A stretch of 64,000 bases of DNA from Caulobacter hibisci (GCF_016135805.1 NZ_JADWOX010000007.1:1-64000), one strand, 5' to 3'; positions 1 to 9,469 are shown, numbered from the stretch's first letter. Made by a program: numbers and translations. Notes: generated by a model not told the origin, from the sequence alone.

Positions 1-76
1 TCTGGTCGTTGCATTCGGTCTGTTTCCTCGCCCCTGGCTTTTCTTGGTCTTATTCTTGGTCTTGGGCCGTTGCGGA

Positions 77-1024
77 CTAGTCGGACGGCGTCGCCAGCCG
101 GCTCTCGATCTCGCCGACATAGCCGCGGGCGGCGTCGACGAAGGCCTGGGCGTTGCTCAGCAGGGCCGTGTCGCCCCGCCGGATCAGGCCGGCCGGACGC
201 GGTCGTCCGGTGGCCGGCAGCGGCAGCAGCCGAAGCGCCCCGCGCAGCAGGTCGCCGGCCAGCATCATGTGCGGGATCACCGCCACCCCGTCGGTGGCGT
301 AGAGGATCTCGCGGATCATCGCGACCGAGCTGGAGCGCAGCGGCTGGTGCGGCGCCACCTTCATTTCGGCCAGCAGCACGTCGATCTCCTGGCCCACCCG
401 CTGCGACACGGTCGGCAACACCAGGGAGTAGTCGGCCAGCACCGCCGCGGTCGCGTCCTGGCGCGCGAAGATCGGATGGTCGGCGCGGGCCACGACAGAG
501 ATCGGCTCGGAATAGAACGGCGTGCGCACCAGGCCGTCGGGGGCGTCCAGCGTGTAGAGCCGGCCGATGATCAGGTCGAGTTCGCGCCGCGACAGCTGCG
601 AGATCAGCTCCTCGGTCCGCCCCTGGATGACCCGAACCTCGATGTCGGGGCGGGCGATCTTCAGCCGGGCCAGGGCGCCGGGCAGCACGCCGGCCGCCGC
701 CACGGGCAGGGCGCCGACCACCACCGGGCCGCCGTCGCCGCCTTCCAGGGCGTCGAGTTCGTCCTCCAGCCGGCCGATCTCGGCCAGCAGCCGCCGCGCG
801 GCCGCCGCCACCGTCAGGCCGAAGGGCGTGGGATCCACGCCGCGGGCGTGACGGTCGAACAGCCGCGCCCCGACGATCTCCTCGATCTCCTGCAGGCTCT
901 TGGTCAGGGCCGGCTGGCTGAGGCCCAGCGCCCGGGCCGCCTGCAGGATGCTGTCATGCGTGGCGATCGCGTCGATCACGCGCAGGTGCCGGAACTTCAG
1001 GCGCTGTTGCAGGTAGCGTCGCAC
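77..1024 (-). CDS. LysR-family regulator, last gene of the ligK-galD operon
   Basis: LysR-type transcriptional regulator of 315 aa. A winged HTH (about residues 9-66, recognition helix at LSQPALTKSLQE) is followed by an inducer-binding domain (about 92-305). The HTH and linker resemble the PcaQ/GbpR branch, which senses aromatic or sugar-acid metabolites. Translation starts at a GTG that directly abuts the TGA of the preceding oxidoreductase gene, with GGAAG 7 nt upstream, so it is co-translated with the ligK operon. Inference: it is the most economical candidate for the protein binding the GTTATAG elements at 3774-3873, 7029-7056 and 9506-9533. The ligand cannot be read from sequence; gallate or a ring-cleavage product is expected from context. 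Confidence 0.9.
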   Translation of the reverse strand: MRRYLQQRLKFRHLRVIDAIATHDSILQAARALGLSQPALTKSLQEIEEIVGARLFDRHARGVDPTPFGLTVAAAARRLLAEIGRLEDELDALEGGDGGPVVVGALPVAAAGVLPGALARLKIARPDIEVRVIQGRTEELISQLSRRELDLIIGRLYTLDAPDGLVRTPFYSEPISVVARADHPIFARQDATAAVLADYSLVLPTVSQRVGQEIDVLLAEMKVAPHQPLRSSSVAMIREILYATDGVAVIPHMMLAGDLLRGALRLLPLPATGRPRPAGLIRRGDTALLSNAQAFVDAARGYVGEIESRLATPSD

Positions 1025-1909
1025 TCAGGTCTTCCGCTGACGGGTCAGAGCCGTTGTCCGCTGCTCTATGGCGTCGAGCAAGTCCCCAAGCTGCGCCGCC
1101 TGGTCCTGCGCCGCCGCCAGGCCCAGCGATCCCTGGCGGGCGTGCACCTCGACCGTGGCCTGGGCCATGGGCGAGGGGAGGCCGGCGGCCTCCAGCATTA
1201 GCGCGGCCTCGGCCATCTCTTCGCTGCGCCGCTGGCCGTGAACGAGCGGCCGGGTCACCAGATAGCGGGCCAGGGCCGGCCAGTCGGCATGGGGAATGGT
1301 GTTGCTCAGCGAGGCCAGCACCTGCGCCTCGACGCCATAGTGGCGGGCGCTGGCCAGGCTCTCGGTGACGATCGCCTCCAGGCCTTTGACGAAGATGCTG
1401 CGCGACAGCTTCACGGCTGACGGGCCGCCGACCGTCTCGCCGAACACCTCGGCGGAAAAGCCCAGGCGCTCGAGCAGAGGCAGGGTCGCCGTCGCGTGCG
1501 GGCCGCCGAGCAGGACAGGGGTCTTGATCCGCCTGGGCGCGATCGGGGCCATGACGGCGGCCTCGACATAGCGTTCGATCAGCGCGGCCTGCGCCTGGCG
1601 GGTTTGGGGCGCGACGGAGTTGAGGTCGAGAAAGAAGGCCTCGCCCAGATGCGGCGCGGCTGCGCGGGCGACGTTCAGGGCCTCGCCGGCGGTGACGGCG
1701 CTGACGACGAGGTCACGGTCCAGGCAGGTCGAGGCGATGTCCGGCGCGGTTCGAGCGCCTGCTGTCTCCGCAGCCCGCGATGGGCCCGAGTGCGGATCGG
1801 CCAGCAGGCGGTCGTGGACGACGATGTCGGTGATCCCCGCCGCGACGAGGTCGGCGTGCAAGGTCTGGCCGACCTCGCCGAAGCCGATCAGGGCGAGGCG
1901 CGGGCTCAT
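1025..1909 (-). CDS. NAD(P)-dependent oxidoreductase, 6PGDH/HIBADH-like with DUF1932 C-terminal domain
   Basis: 294-aa dehydrogenase with an N-terminal Rossmann fold (LIGFGEVGQTLHADL, residues 6-20) and an alpha-helical C-terminal domain of the DUF1932 type (about 180-285). The motif GGPSAVKLSRSIFVKG includes the conserved Lys of the beta-hydroxyacid dehydrogenase superfamily. The family reduces or oxidises short hydroxy-acids with NAD(P)H. Its ATG overlaps the galD stop codon (ATGA at 1906-1909) and it abuts the LysR gene, so it belongs to the ligK-galD operon. Homologues often accompany protocatechuate 4,5-cleavage or gallate genes, but no defined step of the canonical pathway needs it. It may handle a dead-end tautomer or a reduced ring-cleavage intermediate (inference). 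Confidence 0.8.
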   Translation of the reverse strand: MSPRLALIGFGEVGQTLHADLVAAGITDIVVHDRLLADPHSGPSRAAETAGARTAPDIASTCLDRDLVVSAVTAGEALNVARAAAPHLGEAFFLDLNSVAPQTRQAQAALIERYVEAAVMAPIAPRRIKTPVLLGGPHATATLPLLERLGFSAEVFGETVGGPSAVKLSRSIFVKGLEAIVTESLASARHYGVEAQVLASLSNTIPHADWPALARYLVTRPLVHGQRRSEEMAEAALMLEAAGLPSPMAQATVEVHARQGSLGLAAAQDQAAQLGDLLDAIEQRTTALTRQRKT

Positions 1910-2991
1910 CGGCGACCGTCCCAGACGCTGGCCGGCACGAAGACCTGGCCGGTCATCAGCAGGCGCGCCGTGCGCAGCAGGGCGGCCGACACCACCTCGC
2001 CTTGCGGCGACAGCGTCAGCAGGGCGGTGAACTCGCCGGTCGGATGCTCGACGCTGACGGAAATCTCGCCGGCCAGCTCCGGCAGGCGGGCCACCGAGGC
2101 GGCGACCGATCCCTTCAGGCAGGCGGCCGTGGCGACGCTGACCGCGCCGAACACGCCGATCGCCTTGTGCACCGTGTGCGGGATGAAGCTGCGGGTCGAC
2201 AGGGCGCCGCCCGCCGTCGGCGGCGAGACCAGGGTGATCTTCGGCACGGTGGCGTCGGTGACGTCGCCCAGGTTCATGCGCCGGCCGGCCTCCAGGCGGA
2301 TGGCCTCGACCTTGGCGCGGAGCACGGCATAGGCCTCCAGCTCGGCCGGGGCCTCGTCGCCGGTGACGCCCAGGTCGGCGGCGCGGACCACCACCACCGG
2401 CATGCCGTTGTCGATCAGCGTCGCCTCCACGCCTTCGATGACATCGACGACGTTTCCGGTTGGCAGCAGGGCCCCGCAGGACGAGCCTGCGACGTCGGCG
2501 AAGGCGATCGGGATCGGCGCGGCCGAGCCGGGCACGCCATCGATCCGGCAGTCGCCCTCGTAGTTCACCCGCCGGCCGGGGGTCTCGATGCGGGCCGTCG
2601 CCAGGCCGTCGGTGTTACGCATGAAGATGCGCACCGGCGTCTGGCCGTCCTGGGCCGCGACCAGGCCCTGCTCGATGGCGTAGGGACCGACCCCGGCGAG
2701 GATGTTGCCGCAGTTCTGGCGGTCGCTGACCTTGGCCTCGGCCACCGAGACCTGCAGGAACAGGTAGTCGACGTCGGCGTCGGGACGCGACGAGCGCGAG
2801 ACGATCGCGACCTTGCTGGTCAGGCTGTCGGCGCCGCCCATGCCGTCGATCTGGCGATCGTCGGGCGAGCCCATGGCCGCCAGCAGCACCTTGTCGCGCA
2901 GGGCCTCGTCGGCCGGCAGGTCCTCGGCCCGGAAATAGAGGCCCTTGGAGGTGCCGCCGCGCAGGACGGCGCAGGGGATGGCCGTCTGCAT
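1906..2991 (-). CDS. galD: 4-oxalomesaconate tautomerase (PrpF family, GalD/LigU-like)
   Basis: 361-aa member of the PrpF isomerase family (diaminopimelate-epimerase fold, two pseudo-symmetric halves). The N-terminus IPCAVLRGGTSKGLYF is the hallmark of the 4-oxalomesaconate tautomerase branch; NCGNILAGVGPYA holds the conserved Cys of the first half, and the second half carries KITLVSPP. It isomerises the keto/enol forms of 4-oxalomesaconate so that the hydratase can act. The start is set at the ATG at 2989-2991. An upstream in-frame start at 3120 would run through the end of ligK, and that extension has no similarity to the family. Only 4 nt separate it from ligK and it overlaps the downstream oxidoreductase by 4 nt, so it is tightly coupled. 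Confidence 0.92.
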   Translation of the reverse strand: MQTAIPCAVLRGGTSKGLYFRAEDLPADEALRDKVLLAAMGSPDDRQIDGMGGADSLTSKVAIVSRSSRPDADVDYLFLQVSVAEAKVSDRQNCGNILAGVGPYAIEQGLVAAQDGQTPVRIFMRNTDGLATARIETPGRRVNYEGDCRIDGVPGSAAPIPIAFADVAGSSCGALLPTGNVVDVIEGVEATLIDNGMPVVVVRAADLGVTGDEAPAELEAYAVLRAKVEAIRLEAGRRMNLGDVTDATVPKITLVSPPTAGGALSTRSFIPHTVHKAIGVFGAVSVATAACLKGSVAASVARLPELAGEISVSVEHPTGEFTALLTLSPQGEVVSAALLRTARLLMTGQVFVPASVWDGRR

Positions 2992-2995
2992 GGGC

Positions 2996-3709
2996 TCAGG
3001 CGTCCTGGCTTTCGACATAGACGAGGCCGGCGGCGGCGAGCCGCTCGCGCATCTTGTAGAGATCCAGGCCCAGCACCCCGGCGGCCAACTGGGCGCGCTT
3101 GTCGACCTCGGAAGCTTCACGCTTGGCCGAGGCCGTCAGCACCGCGTCGGCGTCCTTGCGGGCCACGACTACGACGCCGTCGTCGTCGGCCACGATCACG
3201 TCGCCCGGATGGATCAGGGCCCCGCCGCAGACCACCGGCACGTTGACGCTGCCCAGGGTCGCCTTGACCGTCCCTTGCGCCGAGATGGCGCTGGACCAGA
3301 CCGGGAAGCCCATCGCCTTCAAGGTGGAGACGTCGCGAACCCCGGCGTCGATGATCAGGGCGCGAACGCCGCGGGCGATCAGCGAGGTGGCCAGCAGGTC
3401 GCCGAAATAGCCGGCGTCGCTGAACGAGGTCGGGGCCACCACGAGAATGTCGCCCGGCTGGCACTGTTCGATGGCCACGTGCAGCATCCAGTTGTCGCAA
3501 GGCGGCGAGGAGACCGTCACCGCGGTCCCGGCCACGTGCGCCCCCGACCAGATCGGACGCAGCTTCGGCGACAGCAGGCCGATGCGCCCCTGCGCCTCGT
3601 GGACGGTGGCGACGCCGAAGGCCGCGAGGCCCTCAACGGCTTCCTTCGATGCGCGCGGGTGATTGGTGACGACCTTGTGCAAGGCGAGCGCTCCGAAGCC
3701 GAAAATCAT
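2996..3709 (-). CDS. ligK: 4-carboxy-4-hydroxy-2-oxoadipate aldolase (RraA-like, LigK/GalC)
   Basis: 237-aa class II aldolase of the RraA-like fold. It would cleave 4-carboxy-4-hydroxy-2-oxoadipate to pyruvate and oxaloacetate, the last step of the gallate and protocatechuate 4,5-cleavage routes, and such enzymes also decarboxylate oxaloacetate. Visible signatures are the [22 protein letters not shown] stretch around residue 90, and [10 protein letters not shown] (about 118-127) holding the Arg-Asp pair that binds substrate and divalent metal. First gene of the minus-strand operon ligK-galD-oxidoreductase-lysR. The start is the ATG at 3707-3709. It is divergent from the tannase-galA unit across a 228-bp region holding GTTATAG-type elements. 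Confidence 0.93.
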   Translation of the reverse strand: MIFGFGALALHKVVTNHPRASKEAVEGLAAFGVATVHEAQGRIGLLSPKLRPIWSGAHVAGTAVTVSSPPCDNWMLHVAIEQCQPGDILVVAPTSFSDAGYFGDLLATSLIARGVRALIIDAGVRDVSTLKAMGFPVWSSAISAQGTVKATLGSVNVPVVCGGALIHPGDVIVADDDGVVVVARKDADAVLTASAKREASEVDKRAQLAAGVLGLDLYKMRERLAAAGLVYVESQDA

Positions 3710-3773
3710 GTCTCTGCGCCGGCGCGACGAGGCCGGGGCAAGGCTTGGCTAGCACCCGGCCCGGAGGGAGCGG

Positions 3774-3801
3774 CTATGCAATTTGGGCGGCGGCTATAAC
3801 C
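3774..3801 (-). promoter_or_regulatory. GTTATAG-type operator candidate facing ligK
   Basis: Read on the minus strand this is GTTATAG, about 14 nt, then CATAGCC. The TATA core (3795-3798) and the second core (TATG on the plus strand, 3775-3778) start exactly 20 bp apart, matching the elements at 3847, 7029 and 9506. It ends about 65 nt before the ligK start. The regulator is inferred to be the LysR of this operon. Confidence 0.5.
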
Positions 3802-3846
3802 AAAATCGGCGGTGGCTGGCGAAATGCCCGCCGGCCAGGCCGGGAC

Positions 3847-3873
3847 GTTATAGCCCCTGGCGATTTGTTATAG
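3847..3873 (+). promoter_or_regulatory. GTTATAG-type operator candidate facing tannase-galA
   Basis: Two GTTATAG heptamers at 3847-3853 and 3867-3873, with TATA cores exactly 20 bp apart (two helical turns). It lies about 65 nt before the tannase start, mirroring the ligK-facing copy in the same divergent intergenic region. Here the second half is a direct repeat, not an inverted one as at 7029 and 9506, although the core TATA is palindromic. Confidence 0.55.
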
Positions 3874-3937
3874 CGCGGCCGGCCGCAAGCCTTGCTACCG
3901 GCGTCGAGGCCATGGCTGAAGAAGACCGGAGACGTTG

Positions 3938-5734
3938 GTGATTTCGTTGCATTCTCGTGGGCTTTTGGCCCGTGGCCTCCTGGCGGCCCTGGCCGGTCTC
4001 GTCGCCCTGGCCGGCGCCAGCTTCGCCGCCGCCCAGCCGGTCCCGACCCTGGCTAAGCTCGCGCCCGTCAAGCCGGTCATCGACTGCGCGGCCCTGGTCT
4101 CGGCCGACGTCAGCGACGCGGTCGGCGCCAAGACCACCATCACCTCGGCCAAGCTCTCGGGCTCGGGCGACAAGGCCTTCTGCGCGGTGCAGGGCGTCAT
4201 CGCCCCCAAGATCCGCTTCGAGCTGCGCCTGCCCACCAACGGCTGGACCCAGCGCTACCTGCAGGTCGGCTGCGGCGGCCTGTGCGGCGTTCTGAACGTG
4301 CGCACCGAGCACGCCGACGGCTGCACCCCGGTCAAGGATGGCGCGATCGCCCTGGCCTCGACCGACATGGGCCACGAGGGCAAGGGCGGCATGGCCGCCA
4401 TGGGCGACGGGACCTTCGGGGCCGATCCTCAGCTGCGCATCGACTTCGCCTATCGCGGCGTGCACCTGACCTCGGTCGCCTCCAAGGCCCTGATCGCCAG
4501 GTTCTACGGCCAGGCGCCGCGTTACAGCTATTTCTCGGGCTGCTCGGACGGCGGTCGCGAGGCCTTGATGGAGGCCCAGCGCTTCCCCGGCGATTTCGAC
4601 GGCATCGCGGCCGGTGCCCCGGCCATGGTCTTCACCGTCCAGAACAGCTTCTACCACGCCTGGCAGGCGGCCTCGAACACCGGTCCGGACGGCAAGTCGG
4701 TGCTGATCGCCTCGCGCCTGCCGATCCTGCACGCCGCGGCCCTGGCCTCGTGCGACGCCGTCGACGGCCTCAAGGACGGCCAGATCGACGATCCGCGCGC
4801 CTGCCGCTTCGATCCCGTAGTCGTCCAGTGCAAGCCGGGCCAGGCGAGCGACGCCTGCCTGACCGCCGCCGAGGTCGAGACCGCCCGCAAGCTCTATGAC
4901 GGCCCGCGCGACGCGGCCGGCAAGCCCTTCACCCTGGGCCAGCCGCAGGTCGGTTCTGAGCTGTCCTGGGCCGGGGTCTTCGTGCCGCGCTCGGTCGACC
5001 AGGTCCCGGGCAGCTGGGGCATGGCCGAGCAGCCGGTGAAGTACCTGCTATCGCCGACCAATCCGCCGGCGAACTACGGCCTGGCCGACTTCAAGTTCAC
5101 GGCGGAGCAGTTCGAGGGCCTGAAGGCCATGCATCCGCTCTACGACGCCACCGAGACCGACCTGTCGCCGTTCGCGGCCAAGGGCGGCAAGCTGATCCTC
5201 TGGCACGGCTGGTCGGACCCGCACATCTCGCCGCTGAACACCATCGCCTATCACAACGGCGTGGTGGCCCAGATGGGCCAGGCCAAGGCCGACGCGATGA
5301 TGCGGCTGTTCGTCTTCCCGGGCCTCTATCACTGCTTCGGCGGCGACGGCCTCTCGCAGTTCGACATCGTCAGCCCGCTGATGGCCTGGGTCGAGGCCGG
5401 CCAGGCGCCCAACGCCGTGATCGCCGCCAAGGTCGACCTGCCGGCCATGCCTATGGGCCCGACGCCGGCCGGCGCCGACGTTCGCCAGACGCCGATGCCC
5501 GACGCCTCGGCCTTCAAGCCCAGCCGTGTGCGGCCGGTCTACGCCTATCCGCAGGTCGCGGCCTATAAGGGGTCGGGCTCGACCGACGCGCCCGAGAGCT
5601 TCGCGCCCAAGACCCCCGCGTCCGAGCCCGCCGCTCGCGACGCCTACGCCGCCCAGTTCATCGCCCCGCGTTTCCACCAGGACTGCCGCGTCGAGGCTGG
5701 CGTCCTGGCCTGCGTTCCCAGCATCAAACCCTGA
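3938..5734 (+). CDS. Secreted tannase / feruloyl esterase family enzyme
   Basis: 598-aa alpha/beta-hydrolase of the tannase family (PF07519), probably hydrolysing galloyl esters (tannins, alkyl gallates) to gallate in the periplasm or outside. An N-terminal signal peptide (about residues 1-33, ending in AAAQ) is followed by the catalytic core. The family CS-D-HC motif is complete: GCSDGG (nucleophile Ser203, preceded by Cys), Asp427 in HGWSDPH, and His465 followed by Cys in LYHCFGG, the two cysteines forming the bridge typical of the family. The GTG start at 3938 is preferred because GGAGA lies 5 nt upstream; the in-frame TTG at 3935 is too close. galA follows after 13 nt, so the ester product would feed gallate dioxygenase. 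A feruloyl esterase role cannot be excluded. Confidence 0.88.
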   Translation: MISLHSRGLLARGLLAALAGLVALAGASFAAAQPVPTLAKLAPVKPVIDCAALVSADVSDAVGAKTTITSAKLSGSGDKAFCAVQGVIAPKIRFELRLPTNGWTQRYLQVGCGGLCGVLNVRTEHADGCTPVKDGAIALASTDMGHEGKGGMAAMGDGTFGADPQLRIDFAYRGVHLTSVASKALIARFYGQAPRYSYFSGCSDGGREALMEAQRFPGDFDGIAAGAPAMVFTVQNSFYHAWQAASNTGPDGKSVLIASRLPILHAAALASCDAVDGLKDGQIDDPRACRFDPVVVQCKPGQASDACLTAAEVETARKLYDGPRDAAGKPFTLGQPQVGSELSWAGVFVPRSVDQVPGSWGMAEQPVKYLLSPTNPPANYGLADFKFTAEQFEGLKAMHPLYDATETDLSPFAAKGGKLILWHGWSDPHISPLNTIAYHNGVVAQMGQAKADAMMRLFVFPGLYHCFGGDGLSQFDIVSPLMAWVEAGQAPNAVIAAKVDLPAMPMGPTPAGADVRQTPMPDASAFKPSRVRPVYAYPQVAAYKGSGSTDAPESFAPKTPASEPAARDAYAAQFIAPRFHQDCRVEAGVLACVPSIKP

Positions 5735-5747
5735 GGAAGGATCCGTC

Positions 5748-7001
5748 ATGGCCAAGCTCATCGGCGCGATCGGCGTCTCCCACACCCCCACCATCGGCTA
5801 CGCCCGCGATCGAGACCTCGCCAAGGACCCCGTCTGGGCCCCGATCTTCGAGGCCTTCGCGCCGCTGAAGGACTGGCTGGCCGAGCAGAATCCCGACGCC
5901 CTGGTGATGATCTACAACGACCACGTCACCTCGTTCTCGTTCGACCACTATTCGGCTTTCGTCCTGGGTGTGGGCGACGAATACGCCGTGGCCGATGAGG
6001 GCGGCGGGCCGCGCGACCTGCCGCCGGTGCCGGGCCACGCCGCGTTCGCCCGCTATCTGACGCGGGCGGTGATGGCCCAGGACTTCGACCTGTCGGTCTT
6101 CCAGCACAAGCCGCTGGACCACGGCTGCCTGTCGCCCCTCTGCCTGCTGACCCCGCCGGAAGAGACCTGGCCGATCCCTATCGTGCCCCTGCAATGCGGC
6201 GTGCTGCAGTTCCCCGCGCCCTCGGCCCGGCGATGCCTCGACCTCGGCAAGGCCCTGCGCAAGGCGATCGACGCCTGGCCGGAGGACAAGCGGGTGGTGA
6301 TCGTCGCCACCGGCGGCCTGTCGCACCAGGTGCACGGCGAGCGGGCGGGGTTCAACAACACCGCCTGGGACGAGGCCTTCCTCGACATGCTGCAGAACGA
6401 GCCCGATCGCCTGGCCGACATGACCCACGCCGAATACGCCAAGCTGGGCGGCTTCGAGAGCGCGGAGGTCATTATGTGGCTGATCATGCGCGGGGCGATG
6501 TCCGACAAGGTCGCCTGTCACCACCGCACCTATTACCTGCCGTCGATGACCGCCATCGCCACCGTCCGCTACGAGGACCTGGGCGAGGACACGGCGCAGG
6601 CCGATCGTGATCGGGTGCTGCGCGAGTCGACGCGGCAGTTGGAAGGCGTCGAGGATCTGGAGGGCACCTATCCCTTCACCCTGGAGATCAGCGCCAAGGG
6701 CTATCGGATCAACCGCTTTCTCCAGGCCCTGGTCGGGCCCGAGGCGCGCGCCGCCTTCCTCGCCGATCCCGAGGCCGCCTTCGAGGCTGCCGCCCTGAGC
6801 ACGGAGGAGCGCGACCTCATTCGCCGTCGCGACTGGGGCGGGCTGATCCGCTACGGCGCGATCTTCTTCGTGCTGGAAAAGCTGGGCGCGGTGCTGGGCG
6901 TGCCCAATCCGCAGATCTATGCGGCCATGAAGGGCATGACGCTCGACGCCTTCCTGGCCACCCGCAACGCCCAGATCACCTATTCTGTGTCGCGACAGTA
7001 G
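5748..7001 (+). CDS. galA: Gallate dioxygenase (fused LigB-LigA type, GalA/DesB)
   Basis: 417-aa class III extradiol dioxygenase converting gallate to 4-oxalomesaconate. The N-terminal catalytic LigB-like domain (1 to about 285) holds the iron ligands His12 (GVSHTPT), His59 (YNDH) and Glu240 (FESAE) and the catalytic base His193 (GGLSH). The C-terminal part (about 300-417) is a LigA-like cap domain fused in the same chain, the architecture that separates gallate dioxygenases from two-subunit LigAB. The start is the ATG at 5748 with GAGGAAGGA upstream; an earlier open frame from 5526 is the shadow of the tannase end. It is co-transcribed with the tannase gene, and its product is the substrate of galD and ligJ. 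Confidence 0.93.
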   Translation: MAKLIGAIGVSHTPTIGYARDRDLAKDPVWAPIFEAFAPLKDWLAEQNPDALVMIYNDHVTSFSFDHYSAFVLGVGDEYAVADEGGGPRDLPPVPGHAAFARYLTRAVMAQDFDLSVFQHKPLDHGCLSPLCLLTPPEETWPIPIVPLQCGVLQFPAPSARRCLDLGKALRKAIDAWPEDKRVVIVATGGLSHQVHGERAGFNNTAWDEAFLDMLQNEPDRLADMTHAEYAKLGGFESAEVIMWLIMRGAMSDKVACHHRTYYLPSMTAIATVRYEDLGEDTAQADRDRVLRESTRQLEGVEDLEGTYPFTLEISAKGYRINRFLQALVGPEARAAFLADPEAAFEAAALSTEERDLIRRRDWGGLIRYGAIFFVLEKLGAVLGVPNPQIYAAMKGMTLDAFLATRNAQITYSVSRQ

Positions 7002-7028
7002 TCGGCGGCCGCGACCTGAAGGCATCCG

Positions 7029-7056
7029 GTTATAGGTCGCGGCCTTTATCTATACC
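7029..7056 (+). promoter_or_regulatory. GTTATAG-N14-CTATACC operator candidate before receptor gene
   Basis: GTTATAG at 7029-7035 and CTATACC at 7050-7056, an imperfect inverted repeat with a 14-nt spacer and TATA cores 20 bp apart. Both arms and part of the spacer (TTTAT before the second arm, CCG after it) are shared with the copy at 9506-9533. It lies 130 nt before the TonB-dependent receptor start. Confidence 0.55.
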
Positions 7057-7186
7057 GACGTTCCCTAACCCGCCTGCTAGCTGAGACGAAGGCTCATCCG
7101 AGCTTCGAAACGGTCCGAGCCCCAGGAGATCATCTCCGGGGCGAAGAGAACGACCGATCTGTCTCTTGTAATCCTGGGAGGGAATA

Positions 7187-9403
7187 TTGAAATCTCATAC
7201 GGCCCTGAGGCTCGCCCTGCTGACGACGGCCGCCCTGGCCCCGGCGCTGCCCGCCCTGGCGCAGACGACCGAAACCACCGCCATCGAAGAGGTGGTCGTC
7301 ACCGCCCAGAAGAAGACCGAGCTGGCGTCCAAGACCCCGATCGCCCTGACCGCCTACAACGGCGAGACCCTGAAGGCCCAGGGCGTGGTCAGCGTCTCCG
7401 ACCTGCAGAACGTCGCCCCGTCGGTGAACATTGGCCGTGACGGCTTCGGTGTGAACGTCAACATCCGCGGCGTCACCACCACCGACACCACCAGCAAGGG
7501 CGAGCAGGGCATCTCCTTCAATGTCGACGGCGTGGCCATCGGTCGACCGACCGTGCAGGGCCTGAGCTTCTTCGACGTCGAGCGGGTGGAAGTGCTGCGC
7601 GGCCCGCAAGGCACGCTGTACGGCAAGAGCAGCACCGGCGGCGCGCTCAACATCATCACCAACAAGCCGAAGTCGCAGTTCGAGGCCGGCGCGAACCTGG
7701 AGTTCGGCAACTACAACACCCGCCGGGCCGACCTCGTTCTGAACGTGCCGGTCAACGACAAGCTGGCCCTCCGTGCGGCGATCAACAGCAACAAGCGCGA
7801 TGGCTACATCTATCCCGCCGACGGCGCCGAGGCCCGCAACGACGAGGACAACATCTCTGCGCGCCTGTCGGGGCTCTACGAGTTCAACGACGACACCAGC
7901 CTGCTGGTCAGCACCACCTTCGGCCATGTCGGCGGCGTCGGCCCGGCCCAGATCCCTTACAGCAACTACCTGACCAAGTCGGGCAAGGCCGCGCGCACCG
8001 TCTACGCCAACCCGTTCGGCAGCGCGACCGACGAGGACTTCCACAACGTCAATGTCGAGTTCAAGACCGCCTTCAAGGGCGTGGCGGTGGACTATATCGG
8101 CGCGCGTCACGATTTCTCGGCCAACGACCTGACCTCGTCGACCAACGACCCTTACGGTAACTATTCCGGACCGCCGCCGGCGACGCCGCTCTACGCCTGG
8201 CGCCAGTACCGCGGCGACGTGACCACCGACGCCCACGAGGTGCGGCTGTCCAACGCCGAGAGCGGCCGCCTCGACTGGGTGGTCGGCGCCAACTGGACGC
8301 GCGAGGACATCACCGAAAGCGACCACAACTGGTACGCGCCGGTCAGCACCCCGACCCTGGCGGCCAGCTATAACGGCATAGATCCGGTCAACAATACCAT
8401 CCACACCTCCAAGGGCGTGTTCGGGCAGGCGACCTTCCACGCCACCGACCGCCTGAACGTCACGGCCGGCGTTCGCCGCTCGTCCGACGAGGTGGATCGC
8501 AAGGGGACCTTCGCGGCCGGTCCTGGTCCCTGGCCGGACGCCAACGGCGGAACCTGCACCGCGCCGGAGGACTGCATCGGCGGGGCCAACAACGGCTACC
8601 AGAACGCCTCGAAGACGACCTATCGACTGGCCGTCGACTACCAGGTCGCGCCCGGGCAGATGGTCTTCGCCTCGGTCGCCACGGGCTACAAGGCAGGCGG
8701 TTTCAACGACTTCGACGCCTCGACGGGCGGGACCGGCACCTATGCGCCGGAATCCCTGACCGCCTATGAGGTCGGCTACAAGGGCCGGCCGCTGTCGAAC
8801 CTGCAGATCAACGGCACGGCGTTCTACTACGACTACGCCTCGGCGCAGGTTTCGAGCCTGGTCAATATCTCGGGCAACTTCATCATCTATACCCGCTCGG
8901 CGCCGGTGACGATCTACGGCCTGGAGTTGGAGAGCAAGTTCAAGCCGACCCCGAACGACCAGATCGATCTGGCCGCCACCTTCCTGCATTCGGAATACGA
9001 GGCGCTCTACGTCGGCATCCTGCAGAACGTCGACTGGTCGGGCTACCGCCTCGACAAGACGCCCAAGGCGGCCCTGGCCGGCGCCTATTCGCACGTCTTC
9101 GAGCTGTCGAACGGCGCCTCGGTCACGGCGCGCCTGTCGAGCAAGTACAGCAGCGGCTACGTGACCAGCTCGTTTTCCGACGCCCTGCAGTTCAAGCAGA
9201 AGGCCTTCACCCGGTCGGACGCCACCCTGACCTACGCGGCGCAGGACGGCCGCTTCACCGTGGGCGCCTTCGTCAAGAACATCGAGAACGACCTGCAGAT
9301 GCTCAACGCGCCGTCGAACTTCTCGGCGACCTATGCCGACGCGGCCAACATCTCGGTCAGCGAGCCGCGGATGTACGGCGTGCGGTTCGGCGTCCGCTAC
9401 TGA
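7187..9403 (+). CDS. TonB-dependent outer-membrane receptor, gallate-cluster copy 1
   Basis: 738-aa TonB-dependent receptor: signal peptide (about 1-26, ending PALAQ), TonB box IEEVVVTAQ (about 34-42), plug domain with the canonical VEVLRGPQGTLYG motif (about 135-150), then a 22-strand barrel ending in the aromatic C-terminus RFGVRY recognised by the BAM machinery. Translation starts at TTG 7187 with GGGAGGG four nt upstream; no ATG fits the signal peptide. A GTTATAG element precedes it and a strong terminator follows, so it is monocistronic. Sitting just after tannase-galA, it probably imports gallate esters or tannin-derived oligomers (inference from context; the substrate is not readable from sequence). 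Confidence 0.9.
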   Translation: MKSHTALRLALLTTAALAPALPALAQTTETTAIEEVVVTAQKKTELASKTPIALTAYNGETLKAQGVVSVSDLQNVAPSVNIGRDGFGVNVNIRGVTTTDTTSKGEQGISFNVDGVAIGRPTVQGLSFFDVERVEVLRGPQGTLYGKSSTGGALNIITNKPKSQFEAGANLEFGNYNTRRADLVLNVPVNDKLALRAAINSNKRDGYIYPADGAEARNDEDNISARLSGLYEFNDDTSLLVSTTFGHVGGVGPAQIPYSNYLTKSGKAARTVYANPFGSATDEDFHNVNVEFKTAFKGVAVDYIGARHDFSANDLTSSTNDPYGNYSGPPPATPLYAWRQYRGDVTTDAHEVRLSNAESGRLDWVVGANWTREDITESDHNWYAPVSTPTLAASYNGIDPVNNTIHTSKGVFGQATFHATDRLNVTAGVRRSSDEVDRKGTFAAGPGPWPDANGGTCTAPEDCIGGANNGYQNASKTTYRLAVDYQVAPGQMVFASVATGYKAGGFNDFDASTGGTGTYAPESLTAYEVGYKGRPLSNLQINGTAFYYDYASAQVSSLVNISGNFIIYTRSAPVTIYGLELESKFKPTPNDQIDLAATFLHSEYEALYVGILQNVDWSGYRLDKTPKAALAGAYSHVFELSNGASVTARLSSKYSSGYVTSSFSDALQFKQKAFTRSDATLTYAAQDGRFTVGAFVKNIENDLQMLNAPSNFSATYADAANISVSEPRMYGVRFGVRY

Positions 9404-9439
9404 CCCTCCCGAAAGGCGCTCCCCGCGCTTTCCTGCCTG

Positions 9440-9469
9440 GCCCGGCGCCCCTGTGCGCCGGGCTTTTTT
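9440..9469 (+). terminator. Rho-independent terminator after receptor gene
   Basis: A perfect 9-bp stem GCCCGGCGC / GCGCCGGGC (9440-9448, 9455-9463) with a 6-nt loop, followed by six T residues. Confidence 0.9.

Noticed and set aside
2992..3120. N-terminal extension of galD to an in-frame start at 3120
   Set aside because: It would overlap ligK by more than 100 nt with a non-family sequence; ATG 2991 gives the exact tautomerase N-terminus.
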